A stretch of 64,000 nt of DNA from Panonychus citri (Eukaryota; Arthropoda; Arachnida; Trombidiformes; Tetranychidae): assembly GCF_014898815.1 (NCBI RefSeq), contig NW_026515410.1, positions 50,010 to 114,009 on the forward strand, read 5' to 3'. A program made the position numbers and the translations under genes. A model generated the notes under the pieces. The model saw nothing but the letters and a program-made list of their open reading frames with translations, searched no databases and had not been told where the DNA came from. Positions within the stretch are counted from its first letter, which is position 1; every line of letters starts with the position of its first letter. This document shows, piece after piece, positions 46,001-60,744 of the stretch.

Positions 46001-49000
46001 TTTCTATTTGGTCAGAATATGTACTTTCACTTATAATACACACTAGAATAACCTTATTTTTATTATCACTATTATTTATAACCCGAGGAGAGGGAGTGGA
46101 TGTCGGATGAAAATGATGAAGATTATGAAGATAAAAACAAAGCAACAATAAAAAGAGATAGAAAATTAAAGTGAAATATGAGTTATGGGCGTTCGTCATC
46201 ATCTTCTGTTCATATCATGTCAATGATTATTTATCAGAATGGATTGAATTTTTTTTTCTTCTCCAACATCATTGAGAAAACCATGAGATTCAACTTGTTG
46301 TCATGAACTTTTACATGAACATTTTTCATGATATCATTTCATTGACTGTGTCATCATCCATTTAGTTGAATATGTTACTTTGTTTTTCTTTTTTTTTCTT
46401 TCCCTCATCCAGTATTTTCGATCAGCTCTTGAATAAAGAACAAAAAAATGTTCTGTTCGTTTTTACATGAATGATAAACATCATCAAAATGAGTCTCGGT
46501 GATTCATTGATTATCTTGGAATCTTTTTCTCTGACTATTGAGCTTTTTGTCTTATTCAGTCAATATCTTCTTTGATTATCAACATGAACTCAGATGAAGA
46601 GCAGAAGGGAAATTATTACAGCAGATGAAATTGGGAGGATCAGTTTTCCTTGGTGGAATTGTTGCGAATTTCGAATTTTATCAGTTTTTGCTTTCTTCTC
46701 TTTTCCATTAGCAACATGCATTCTAAATTTTTTCCATTCTTACTTTATCTTATAACTTTTTTCTTTTTGAATATTTTCTTGGTATTAAACATGATTACAT
46801 TGTTTCTGTTTGACGATAAAGTTAATGGCTTCAATCTAGAATCGAGAAAAAATCACGAACTTGTCTTTTATTTATAATATCGACTGATAATTGTAATAAG
46901 CAAAGTGAGAAAAACAATGGAAGAGGAGAATCTTCATGTATTATCAGGATAATATTATCAAGATGAAATATAATTTATCTCATTTAGTTTTTTCTTCATT
47001 ATTTAGTTTCCAAATTCATTGCCACTAATATCTTTTTTTGGCCGACTGGTGAAAATGAACTTATCATTAACTCTAGCTAATGGATTATGATTAAATTACC
47101 ATAATCACTTTGAGATGTTGGCATGAAATATGAAGCAATCAAGCATATCATCCAAAAAAGGATCATAAGTTGTATCATTTACATCAAAACGACGCGGAGT
47201 TATCACTCAAACCTCAGGCAGTAGCAAACCAAGAAACTAGTGTTTCTTGAAATGATTACTAATAATAGCACAACCCTTTCAAAATTTGATAAAATTTAAG
47301 CTTTCAAAGAAGATGCTTTGAGTAAACTTCCACAAATGTTATTGAACTTGGTAAAAATTTCCAATTTTAAGACTATGGATAGATAAATCGTGACTATAAT
47401 CTATGTGCTGTTGCCCGATGCATGGTCAAAAAAAAATCAACTCGTTAATAAACCTATGACCTCTTGTCCTCCATCATCCAGGTAAAAACACATTGAGATG
47501 GAAGATCTGACAAAAAGGGTTAGGGAAGACATCTTTTATACGGAAAGTTGTAACCTATTCGGAAAAAAGTTGGACTCTGGCTTTATATGGATAATTCTTG
47601 TCTAATTATTAGTGAAAGTCTGGCCTATGATAATCTATCAATCGTTTTCGAGAAAAATCATATCAAAATCAAACCAGAGTCCAACCTTTTATCCAAATAG
47701 GTTAGATGTTAGTCGACAAGAAATACATGTATGAGTTGATAGAGGCTCTAGCATTTCCAGATATTAGTGCTACAAAAGCCCTAACTAACTAACTTGTAAG
47801 TATAATAATATGCTCGCCGTTTCATATTGATCATGAATAAACTACTATCTCATCACTTTTAGTATGATTTTAAACGTTCAAACAATGTCAATGTATGCTA
47901 ATCAATTTACAATATTAACTATCCCATTATTGACTACATACATTTCAATTTTTGTGTTTATATCATTATCTAGTCTTTCTCCAACAAAATCATCATAATT
48001 TTATAGTTTCACTTTCAATTTTGTCACAATAAGCTTTACCATGAAGGCCAACAGATGATAATGATGATAAAAATGATGAAAATGTAATGGAATTTTATAT
48101 AACTTTATAAAAGTAAAGACGGATGAACATATCTAAAAATTGCATCGGGATGATGATGATCATCATGAAGTTTCAAATGCAACTGTATAACTTATTGATT
48201 CAGAATTTCATGTTAAGAGAAGATTTTTCCGAGCTTCTATCCTTTTTTTGGATGAAGAGAAAAAATCTCTCTCCTCTTCAACCATGATGCTGATCATCAT
48301 CATCGTCTCATGAAGATTTCTGTCAGTTTCCATTTCTTTTCACTTATAAAATCGTTCAAATAACATTAAGACTAACTGAGAAGATGAAGTTTTTGAAAAT
48401 TGTCACTACACTGGGAGAGAGAATCAGATGAGTAGAAGGTATTACTTGTGGGTGGGTGATAGACCATCAGATGATAATGGATGACTGATAACAATTTCAT
48501 TAGAATGAAAATTTGATTGGACAGAAAATAGAAATCTATCCAATTGGTTTGAAAACCAGAATTGAAACATTTTATCGTCAAACTTACACATATATTAATA
48601 TCTATGTTTCTGAAAAATTGAATGTTTCCCTTAACTTTTTTTTCCTCTCTCTCTCTCTCCCTTATTACGGAATTGGAACTTTTTTTTCGGTATCATCGTG
48701 GGTTTAAACCATCATCATCATCTATCAATATGTGGAAGTCTGATAATTTAATAACAGTTATCAGTTAGTGCTCAAGTTCAAGTCCCAAGATCTATGAACA
48801 AGTACTTGTTTTCGAAACTTTTTTTGTTGATTTCACAAAAAAATTGCTCAGGTTATACAAAATCTATCATGATCATAAGTTTATGATTAATATTAATCGA
48901 GTTGATAAAGGTGAAGAGCAATTGGATTAAGCTGGGTGAGTTTGGGTGAGTAAATTTGATTGGCATGATTTGTATTAATAAACTTGTAATCAAATTATCA

Positions 49001-52000
49001 TAATCGTAACAGATTAATATGATTTTTGTTATCAAAATATTCATGCTGATAATAATAAGGCATCAATGTTTTTCCTTGGCATTCAAAAAATATTCAACTT
49101 ATGGTAAGGTCAATGAACATTTCAAACGATTAAATTACTTTACAACAGATAAATGCTCCTGGTGAAATTTCATGTTAATTTGAACAATTCAATCCCAATG
49201 AACCAAATATCATCATCAACTTTGTTCATCATCAACCTCAGTAATCTATGGTATTAGATGAAACAACCGAAAGTATGTTTTTTCATCTCCAATCTAACAT
49301 GAAGTTGACTTGATGAAGATAAACATGATAATGTTGTTGGCTGATAATGATGATGATGGTGATGGTAAGGATCAGAAAAAAAGGCATCTGAAGGCAAATG
49401 CCGGAATGTAACTGAAGTTTCATGGTGATGGAAGAATGGAGAAAAAAAATGAGCGAAGTAAAATTATCGCTGTGATCATCTTTATCTTGTTTTCCATCAT
49501 CATCATTATCATCTTGTGCATCTTTCATTGATGATGAATGATGCAAGACAATATGGTAATCAATCTTAACTAAAGGTAAAATAAATTCTGGCGCCAACCG
49601 GAAGGTTAAACTATTCCCTCCTGGTTCATTGAATCTGCAGCATCTCAATTTGCATTCTCAAAGGAGTTACATATTATATCATCATGGTGATGATATTATT
49701 AAACAATATTATCTATCCAGCAGCAGTGAATGATAACACCCTCACCATGTAACCTTAGTTAGCTCAAGAATTTACATCTCTCACTTTGAAAGATGAAAAA
49801 CAATTTACCTTAACATTTCACTCTGATTCTTTATACTGATTAATTCTGATGTTACCTTGGTGAATTTTATTCAAATCCATAGGTAAGTATGTCTATATAA
49901 AGATTATAATGAAATTAGCTTTCAAGCTTCATGAGAAATTGAGATTTGAAATAAATAGCAATAATCTTAGTCTCTTAATCATATATATTTATGGTTAATA
50001 TTTCTTGAAAATTACTCTGAATCTCTTGTTGATAAATTTATCATTCAATAAAATTATTTACTATTGAAATGAATGAACTTGTTATCAGGTTTATGAGCTG
50101 AATATTCTGGTTGAAGTGAATTATTGAGTATAATGAATTTCATGGAATAATTTTTTTCTCTTTTACTTTTTCCTTCCTTCCTATTGATTTGGAATCGATT
50201 ACATTTATATTCTTATCATTGTTAACCAGTCGAATTGTTTCTCAATTGGTGTTTTTAACATGTTTCTAAGTATTCATGATGATGATTTTTGAATAGTTGT
50301 GAATTATTTTGACTCTTTTTCAAATTCGAAACAAAAACGTTTTCTATTAATCTCAAGGTAAAAAACTATTGAAGAAAAACAAAATTGAATTTCTTTGCTC
50401 ATGATGGATATTGTTCTCTCAACGGTAGTCTTCAGATTCTCATATGAATCGAAAATACTTCATGATGATGATGATGATGATGATGATCAACAACAGGGAG
50501 TCTAGAAAATATGAATTTCTATTTTTTAGCAAAAATTCAAGGAAAAATTCGTAAGAAAAAAAAAGAGAACAGAATGTTTTATATCGAAGCTTTTAGACAA
50601 ACAGAAAAGGGGAAAAAACTAACATGCAATCAATTCAGTTCAATCTTTTACATCAGAGCTTCATTCATATAACATTATTAACACGGAGGAAGATCAAGGA
50701 ATCAGTTGAGATTTTTTTCCATCTTTTTTTTCATAGAACTCACAACGATTCTTATGTACAAGGGGAAGGTGCTGGTAAGTGAAAAAAAGAGAGATTGAGT
50801 CATAAACTAAATCAACACTTACGATTAACTTTTATGGTTACCCTGTTACTGGATCCTTTACCTTCAATATTGAAAGCGTAACATGAATAATCACCTGAGT
50901 GACTTTTATCAGCAACTTTGATAACGAGTGTTGTATTATCAATGATTATTCCTGATTGAAATAAGGATTCAATGGTCAAAGTTGATTAGCAGTTAGATTT
51001 CAATAATACGAGAAAAAACTTTACCTTTACTTTCATCAACTTTAAGAGGTACTTCATTGAATGTCCACCCAATCTCTTTAATCCCTGGATTAGAGTCGAT
51101 AATACATTCAAAGATAATTTCGTCATTCTCTTTAATCTCACTTTGATGATTTATTAATCTTGAGACAAGTTTAACATTAGGCTTATCTAATAAAAGAACA
51201 AGGGAGAAAGAGAAGATTTTAATGATTTTGAAGAGAAGAACGACAATTAACCTTTGTAATTGAGAATTTTGTCTTATCAAATGAATTCGAATTATGTATT
51301 GACTTGTAGTTCTTTCAAATTGTTTAGCTGTCAAATGGTAAGACGAAGATATTTTGTTCATTTTCATCATAATCAGAGACTAAATATCTGATTTAGGTGA
51401 AATTAGGTCAAAGTTAAAAAGAAGAGTATAATTGTTGAAAAAGAGAATCAACTTGAGAAAAAAAACTTTTTAAAATCTTATTCCGAAATTGAAACAATTC
51501 TTGATACTTTACAGATTTGATTGTTAACAATTGAGTCTTTCTTTTTCATTCCAATTGATAGTTGACAAGTTTTCAACCACAAAACTGAAAGATAATCACT
51601 TGGAAATAGAATCAATTTATCAGGATAATAATAACACTTACAGTATATATTGAGAATCCAATCATCTTTAATTGAACTATTTAAAAGGCGAGGATTTTCA
51701 GCTTTACATGATAACAAGGCTCCATTATCGGATGGGGAAGGCACCAGTTTTAATATACTTGAGCTACTAATTGATCCATTGGTTTCCGAATTCATCTCTC
51801 TGAAATTGGAAATGGAAAAATAATTAAACGAAAATAAATTTGATATACAAATATTATCATTTCTAATTAACTTTTTCCTCTTTTCAACTTTGTAACCTTT
51901 TCATTTATAATGTTCACTTACAATTAACTTTATATAAATTAACTTGATACTTTAATTTTTCCTCACTGGTAAATCATTCAAACCTTAACCAATTAACTCC

Positions 52001-55000
52001 CTTACTGTTTTTATTAACCATTTTCATGGCTTTAATTGTTAATTGATTTACTAAATGATTGTGAAAATCCTAAGACTAAGTTAATTGTTTCGTTGACGAT
52101 GACCAATCTAACAATTGTTTGTTACAATGTTAATTAACTTTGATTATCCACATTCACAAGTCTTAAATTGTTGTTGATATATTATCTCAATTTTGAAACA
52201 GTGTTATTAATATAAAAGCTAATTGATTAGGTTAAATGATTAGTAAATTGTTTTGGAATGTGATTAATGATAAGAGTATCTCCTTTTATTAGACAGTATA
52301 ATATACAATCTAATGGTAAAAGATTAAAGTTAATTGTCTCCAAGATAATCAAAGTTAATCTTTTTTTGTATCAATTTAATTGTCACAATCTAATGATAAT
52401 CTTACCTTGATGAAGTGACCAGTTTATTATTTAGATACCAGGTAATCTTGGCTCCAGGACGTGATCCCTTTGAATCACATTGAAGCTCTGTTGATTTACT
52501 TGATGATAATGGTCGTTTAATTGATATGATTTTTACGTATAAAGGATATACTATTTAATTGTGAGCAGCAATTAAAAGCAGAATGAAAAGAAATACGATC
52601 AAAATTGAGATAAGCTTACATTATCTTGAGATAATTAAAGGTTTGATTACAAATACTTACAATTAATATCTAAAGTTAGCGAATTGTTAATTGATTGAGT
52701 TAAATTAGTATTGAAAGATTTACAAGATAAAAGTTTATTTGTATGAGATCGTCCCAGTTTTAGAATGGTCAGCTCGTTGATTGAGATTAGGCCATCTTCC
52801 GTTATTTTTGAAGTAAATGTATCGTCCAGTAAATTTTCATCTAGATACCAGTGGACAGAAGGAGCTGGTTTGCCTAAAATATGTAAATATTAATATGATA
52901 AAAGATTAATGATGATACTTATCAGTAGGAAAAGGATAATGTTAGTGATAAAGGAAAAAGGTCAAGAATCATTTATTTTCTGTTAGAACTTTTTTTTTAT
53001 TTAAACATTTTGAATGTGTAACACCTTCCATAGCTTTAGAATGGACATTCATGATAATAAACAGACTTCGGTGAGAGATTGAGATGGCTAATAATTTGGA
53101 AGTGATAACGATATTCAGGGTGATTTCAACTGGAGAGAATGTTTCAAGTGTAGAAAAGTTTTTCGAAATTATTGGTGGAAAAGTTGTGAATGTTTATTCA
53201 GATAATATCTTTTGATATCTAACATTTTGTACTATTTCAACTATTACCATTTTCCTTTTCCATCTCTACCATGGAAATGCTGAATTTGATGATAATGTAA
53301 TATGATTAACTTAGGAAACTGCTAATATCCCTTGAATATTAGTATCATCATTATCATTGGTTTATACATATAAATATACAAAATTGTTTCTGGTTAATGT
53401 TATATTTGTTTCCATGATATTTCAAAGTTCATAATATTAGATAGACAAAGTAAGTGAATCTCAGGATGAAACAGATAATATTCATGGTGATTATGAATGG
53501 AAACAGTGGAGATTGATTTTTGGTGATATTTTCTCTGATTTGGAACTTTCTTCTATTCTCATCTATATCTAGTCAGTACATTATTAGTTTGTACATTTAT
53601 TAGCCAGTGTTTCAAAAATTATCAGCAGCTCATTAACATCCAGATAATAATAAAGTAGATTAACTTCAACTTTGAATCTGTTGCAATTATTATTCAATAT
53701 AATTTCACCAACTAATTATACTTATTATCAAACTTTAAAAAACTAGATTGTTCCCAAATTGTATGGGTAATGATATCCAGATAATGATACGAATTCAATG
53801 AATGCTCAGATTCAGAAAATATCTAACTAAAAACTTTCTTCTGGTTTCAATCTTTCTATTACTATCTGAGATTCAAGAATACAACTTTTCTATTGTTAAA
53901 TTAGCATTAGAAACATGGTACACTATATTCAACGGATGCAGTTCAATGTCAATGTTACCAGTCAAGTGAATCCTTTCATATGATTTCCTCTGAATTGCAA
54001 TATGATCATGTTCATGAAAATTAAACATTTGCAATGAAGCGATTCGTCTAGAACCTTGGATAATATGAAATTGCAAAATTATCTAGTGATAAGAATTGAT
54101 AGACAATTAGATGTATAAGATAAGGGCTAGGAGACTAATCAAAATTGAAAATGAATTTCATGTTCTCATGTGATAAATAAATTCAATCATCAATTTGATG
54201 AACTTTCTCCATATCAATAAAAACATCAATTTTGCTAAAGTCATATTAATCAAACTCTTTTTCATCATGGAAAAGTCAATTCAATACCATTACCTTATGA
54301 TTATTACACACTAATCATTACAATTCAACAATGATTCTGTTTCGATTGGAGTAACAAAATGATTTGATAGTAATAATTTGTTTATTGTAGCGATAAATGA
54401 AAAGGCAAAATGATTAACATTTATTATGATAATCATCATGATCATTTAATACTTTGTTTACAAGTAGTACAAATGTAACATTATTTTGGTCAATCACCAT
54501 TGGAAAAAAGCTGATTACTGTGTAATTATTATCACGATTATCATTCATCAATATCAGATTAATCCATTAAAACAATACCATCGAGTTCAGTGTTTGCTAA
54601 ACATTTATAACCATATCATTAACGGTTTGATGGGCGATGGTCATCATGATAATAGCAATCATAATGTAAAAGAAGAAACAATATCAATACAAATCATTTT
54701 ACAAAGCGTACATAATTAATCATCATTGACCATTGGACTACTGCCCATTGATGTTACAATAAATATTATTGTCCAGTACCCTTCGCATCATTTATAACAT
54801 GGTCACAAATACACTTCCTACTGACTCATTTTCATGATAAATGATTTGAAACAACCACTAATCATGAACAATTTTATTCATCAGATTCTAACTTTATTTT
54901 AAGTTGCATTAATGATGTCATTTTCAAACGTACCCGAACTGGAGTAATATTCTTTTCAATTTTATACTCTCACGATAAAACTGGCAAGTTCATTTAATCG

Positions 55001-58000
55001 AAGTCGAATGGAGTGCTCACTGTCAATGATTGCAGAATTCAGATTAACTTAGTGATATGAACTCTAACTCAAATCACAAGTTATAAATACAGAATGATAA
55101 ATAATACACAATATTATTAAGCAACTTGAACTAACTACTAATGGGACACTGTAATCTAATCTGTAAGTTGGCTATGATTTTGTGATCTGAAATATTGTGC
55201 TCATTTATGACGAATAGCGAAATTTAGTTCGGTTTTATAAGTATAAAAGTACACTCATTTTAAATTTACTGGTCTTGTTATCAAGTACCTGTAACTGTTC
55301 ATAGCGAGACTGGTATTAAATCATTTGCTGGGATTTATTGTCCACGTTACTTTGTTAACTGCCGTTGTGCGTTTACACCTCTGAAGCAAATGATGACCAT
55401 CTTTTTGGTGATGATCTAAGAAACAATTTGATTCATTTATTTCAATCATTTCATCACCTGCTAGCATTGATTTTGTTTTTCTTTCTTACAGTTTAATTGA
55501 ACAACTGTTGAAAATCTTTTATTCAATGAATTTACCTTAACGAGCATAGCAAAGCTAATAGAAACCTAAAAACTTGTAAGTAGTATCTCTGTATACTACT
55601 ACTTGTTGAATTACCTTCAGATGACCTTTAAACGTGTTATTTTACCGATGGCCTGAATGACCTTGATCTTTTGATATAACAATTAAGTATCGCAAATTCA
55701 TACTTCTCAAGTCTCTGACTCTTAGTTGCTGAGAAAATGACACAAAATCGGTAAAATAGCTGAATAGCCCTGTATGTCAACTCATCAAAATTCTAAATAC
55801 TACTAATACAGGGCTATTCAACTTCATTTTACGAAGATTTTTAAGACGATGTCGATGATCAATTAGTTTAAAAAGATAAAACTTGGTACCATCATCACCT
55901 CATTCAGATACATATCGGAAATGTGGGACTTTGTATGAAAAGTTTCAAGGCAACTGAGGTCATTACATGATAAGCATTGTTGGCAAATAAATGACATAGC
56001 AACAACTCGTCTCTGGTAAAGAGTTGTAAACAAAGTTAAAAATAAAGATGAAGATGGAGATGAAGATGAAGATAAAGATGAAGATGAAGATAAAGATGAA
56101 GATGAAGATGAAGATGAAGATGAGTATAAATATACAATGTAACAAATAGAATAGTTCAGCTGGGATAAATTTCCCCTTCTCTCCTAATTAAAATGAATAA
56201 AGTGCTTTAAATCAGTGTTTTAGCGTAAGCGTAAGCGAACTCACGTGTGGAACATCTGCAATAATTCGTGCAATAATCTCTTTCTCTTCTATTCTTTCAT
56301 TCATCAGTTTACTGCAAATGGGTGTCTCACCAACAAATCACCATGTAATTTCCAGGAAAATCCAACTTGCCCAAATTCCTGGCCTAATATATTTATAATT
56401 CCTATTATTAATTGCATTGAAAGATAATAAAAGAATTATTTTCAAAAAACTTGAAATTGATGAGATGCTCACATTGAATCATAACCTACCTGATGATGAT
56501 TTTCTGAATTTCTGATTAACATTTAAAACTTTATGTAAATGCAAGTCTTTAACCTGATTTCATCATTAAAGAAAATGGTTGATTAGAAAACTGTGGACAA
56601 TTACCATTCGCAAAGCGAATTTGAAGGCTAAGAAAATCCATACAGGTACGAATTAGAACAAATCAAATTGATGGTTAAACTGGTAGCCACCAGAATTGAT
56701 TTTGATCATCTCTTCAAACTATTTACTATGCTCGAAATGGACATGGAACCGTTAGATTTAACAGATTAAGCGAAAGACGAATAGTCTGGTCTACCTCAGA
56801 TTCCTGCAGATTTAAGAAATCATTCAAAAAAGAAAGAATATTAGGAGGAACAGTTGTTGTTAATCTTGATAATAATCCAAAAAACTAATCGCAGAAATCT
56901 AATATGGTTCATTTTCCCTTTTCGTTTAATTTTTTGTTATGTTTTAGTTTTTGACTTTCCACGTCTTTACATTTGAACATAAAAATTTATTTGCTGTGAA
57001 TTTTTAATTCCACATTATCTTATTTATTAAAAAGGACGCAATCATTATCACATCCATATCTCCCAAGCAAAAAACTGTGAAAAGAGTTACCAAGAAAAAA
57101 TCGAATGTACAAGATGAAGTAGAAATTGTCATCGATTTGCCGAAAATTATAAAAGAAAGAGAAACAAAACGCAAGATAAATTCAGGAATGCATGAAGATG
57201 AAACCGCATCAGAATGCAGCGTTGAGTCGTATGGCTCAAATATTAACGACAATAAAAAGGAAAAAAGCGGGTCTAATGCTGTTATGGAGATGGATCTATT
57301 CAAGCTTACTAGAAATAAGAATAAAAGACCCACTACTGACTACAGCATTGAAAATCAATTTGGTATCTCTGATAATCTAGTATTTTTCACCTCATCATCA
57401 TATGCTGGGATAAGAACAGGCAAAATACGAAAATATTGGCTTATCGATGGAAAACATCAGGTGTCTGCGTATGAGGAGAACTGTTGAAAGCAGATATGCT
57501 CAGATTGGTTTTTTGGCTGCAAAAAAACGTACGCGACTTGGCAAGATTAAATTAGAATACGGACTCACTCTCATGGCTCAACTCATTCTATTTCCCTTTC
57601 ACATTTTTCAATTTCATGTTCTTTCTTTTAATTGTATTGTTTTGTCATCTTTATTGTTGTTTACTGTGTTTGATTTTAATAAAACTTTATGTCAGCATTT
57701 AAATAACAAATTCGTAACATTTGAATTGGTTAACAATTTTAAATTATTCTGTCACATTGAATATCGTTTATGTTACAATGTTTAATAACTTTTTTTGTTC
57801 TCTTTTCAGATGGTTCATGTATATGAAAAAATCAATTACATAAGATCTAATCCTAAAGAATTCAATAGTTTTACAAAAAATTCATGATCAGTAGATGGAA
57901 ATCGTAGTCTGTCTCGTCCTGCATCGGCTAGTGTTAAAAAGCCTACCTTCAAATAGTTAAAAACAAATATGCATTGTTTGGTGGTGTGTATCCAATTGAT

Positions 58001-60681
58001 CGTTTACCACGTCTAACAACAAAACCTAAAACCTACGTAATCAACTTGGATGAAAATTATGGAGAAAGATCACGTTGGGTAGCTGTGCGTTTCAATAATT
58101 ATGGTCGTGCTTTATACAGGGCGTTTTATTTATCCACTACGGCTATTACACTGAATATCTAAAGAACTAAAAGTTAAATTAAAATTAGAATTAGAAAACT
58201 TCTGGATGTTTCCAGAAGTTTTCTAATGTCTCATCATCAGTTATCAGTTAACCTCACGGTCTTGTAACTTGGCTCTTAAAGTGTTTTCAGATTGAAACAT
58301 GTTTATCTTCTAATCAGTTCATAACAGACACTACAAAATAAAATCTGAGGTGTTTTGATTCGCTCTTTCATACGACCTCAAAACGACCTTTGAACGCTAC
58401 CTTCGTTAAATGACCTCAATGACTTTTAAAATCGTAGGATCGAGCGCTCCAATTCTGTTCAGTCCTCTGTTCAAGTCTGACATTCATATGACTTTTAGTT
58501 CTTTAGATATTCAGTGTAATAGCCGTAGTGGATAAATAAAACGCCCTGTATTTTGATTCATGGAACATGGATTTGGACATGAGCCTGAAGGATTGATTCT
58601 AATATTTATAGAGCGCAATGCACCAAATGGTTACAGTCATTCATCGTTGAAATGTCAAGGAAACGATTCCACAGCTTGTGGTTATTTTGTTTCTTATTCG
58701 TAATCTTAGCTAATAGACTCTAATGGAATTTGTAAACATTTAATGAATAAGAAAATATTTTGGCTAAAATTTTATATGAATAATAAAATGTATAATTAAT
58801 TCTAAAATGAAAACACAAAACTGATGAGTTTTGGATCATGGAATGTGCCAAAGCCAGCAGTTTATTACTACTATTATTGTCCATATTGGTTATCTCTCGG
58901 TAAAAGAGTACAAATTAACTATTCAAATTTTAAGGTGACATTGAACTATTTTTGTTACAAATGAGAGAAAGAGAGTGAAAGAAAGTTAGAAGACGGAAGA
59001 GACCTTGTCAAAGTGGTTTTGATTGCCACCTGAACTTATCTATAGCATGTCATTCTTTTAAAAATTTGAGATATAATTTGCATAAGTTTCATTGAAATTA
59101 GATATGAACTATAAGAAAATTAATGTTATTATATCTGGCAATGTTTTTTGGTTCTTTAATTATGGTAATGAGTCTGATTCTTGTTCAGGACAATGTGAAT
59201 ATGAAAAATTCCTTTTTATACTTCGTGATGTAAAGTTCAGACAAGCTCGAGCTCATTTATTATCATCTAATCAACATTATCTTCACAACACTCCATCATA
59301 ATCCTAAGTCTGTAGCTCAAAGTATTTTGTTTTCTCATTATCATTATAACTTCATCATCTGACTACATATAATACCCCCTCACATCCTCTTAATCATTAC
59401 AATCAAGATAATATTATAAAAGAACTCTGTCTTTTCTTAGTCGATTTAATTATGCTACATATCAAACAAATAAACTATCAATGAACTGTCAAAAATGTTG
59501 ATTAAGTAGTGACAACAATCAGAGCGGCTCATTTACTGACTAGGAGGTCATTCATGGCATGTTTCAGCTCATATCATCTAAAAAACGGATTGTGGCCCAT
59601 AGAACACATTTATTACTATAGCCAGAAAAATTTGTTTCTAAAACAAACAAGCTTAAGATGAGTTATAAGAAAATTGTTTCTTCCTCATTCAGAGTAAGAT
59701 TGAGCTTTTTACAGAATTTGTGAGGGCGAAAAAATATACAACTATTGAGCACATCCTAACGAGTGAATAATGGTGCTCGGTGTTTACTATCACTTGGAAT
59801 CATTATTATGTTAAATATTGTGAAATCAGGTGAGTAAATACAAACCAAGATGTTACCGAGGTTATAAAAAGAGTGAGTAGAAAAAGGTGAGAAGATAAAA
59901 TGGGAAAAGGAGCCAGAGGGAAAAAAACTTGGAAAGGAAAGTTCTTAATGGAAAATGGCAAAAGAAAGAGCATTAAATTCAATTCGCCATCAAGCCTTGT
60001 CCATCGGAAAGTTATATATTGAAAAAAACATTTTATTTTGATTCCTGTTCAAGAGCATCATCTTTGCTCATCCCTGCGAACTTTTTAAAATAACATGGAA
60101 CAAACAACAATCTATTCAAGATCAATATCATTGTTGTTTCCATTGTTAGAGGTGATATAATTTTCATCATTGTGACTCCTATTTGGGTTCATTGTGAAAC
60201 AAGAGGAAAACAATTGATATTATATAATAGACTTAGAATTAAACCCGTTAAAAGATTACTTTTTTATCATCGGTACTCATGGGAATGATTTTTATTTCGA
60301 TCCTTGAAATTTTTCAGTACAGAACTTTTCTTTTTAATATATATCGATGTTATTGTATTATCATTGTTGTCTTATTGTTGTGATAATGTTGATGAAGATT
60401 CTGTAAGATCATAATCATCATGTTGCTCTTGGTAATAAAAATAAAGAGAGTAGTTTTCATTGAGTAATGAAAATAACGGAGAAAGTGGGAAATCAAAGTG
60501 GGTTAGAATTCAAAGTCTTAATCATTCTTTATATATTTTCTTTCGTTGCTTCTTCTTGATATATATGATAACATTTCTTAGATTTTTCTTCATTTGATTC
60601 TTTTTTTTATTCTATTCTTTATCTCATTCAATTCATTTTTCTTCATCTTTTACCTTCTCCCGTTATTCTCATCCTTGTCCG

Positions 60682-60744
<63 letters not shown>

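Larger units (their letters stand above)
40700..50822 (-). other. 10.1-kb intron of the Sidestep-family gene
   Basis: Between the Ig4 and Ig5 exons. Holds microsatellites at 42,950-43,080, 43,670-43,693 and 45,922-45,949, and ATGATG/TCATCA runs. No other gene is recognised; the open frames at 45,538-46,202, 46,650-46,877 and 49,283-49,648 are low-complexity. Confidence 0.7.

Noticed and set aside
56245..56427. Short Asn/Cys-rich plus-strand frame
   Set aside because: No domain, no start context, no neighbours in frame.
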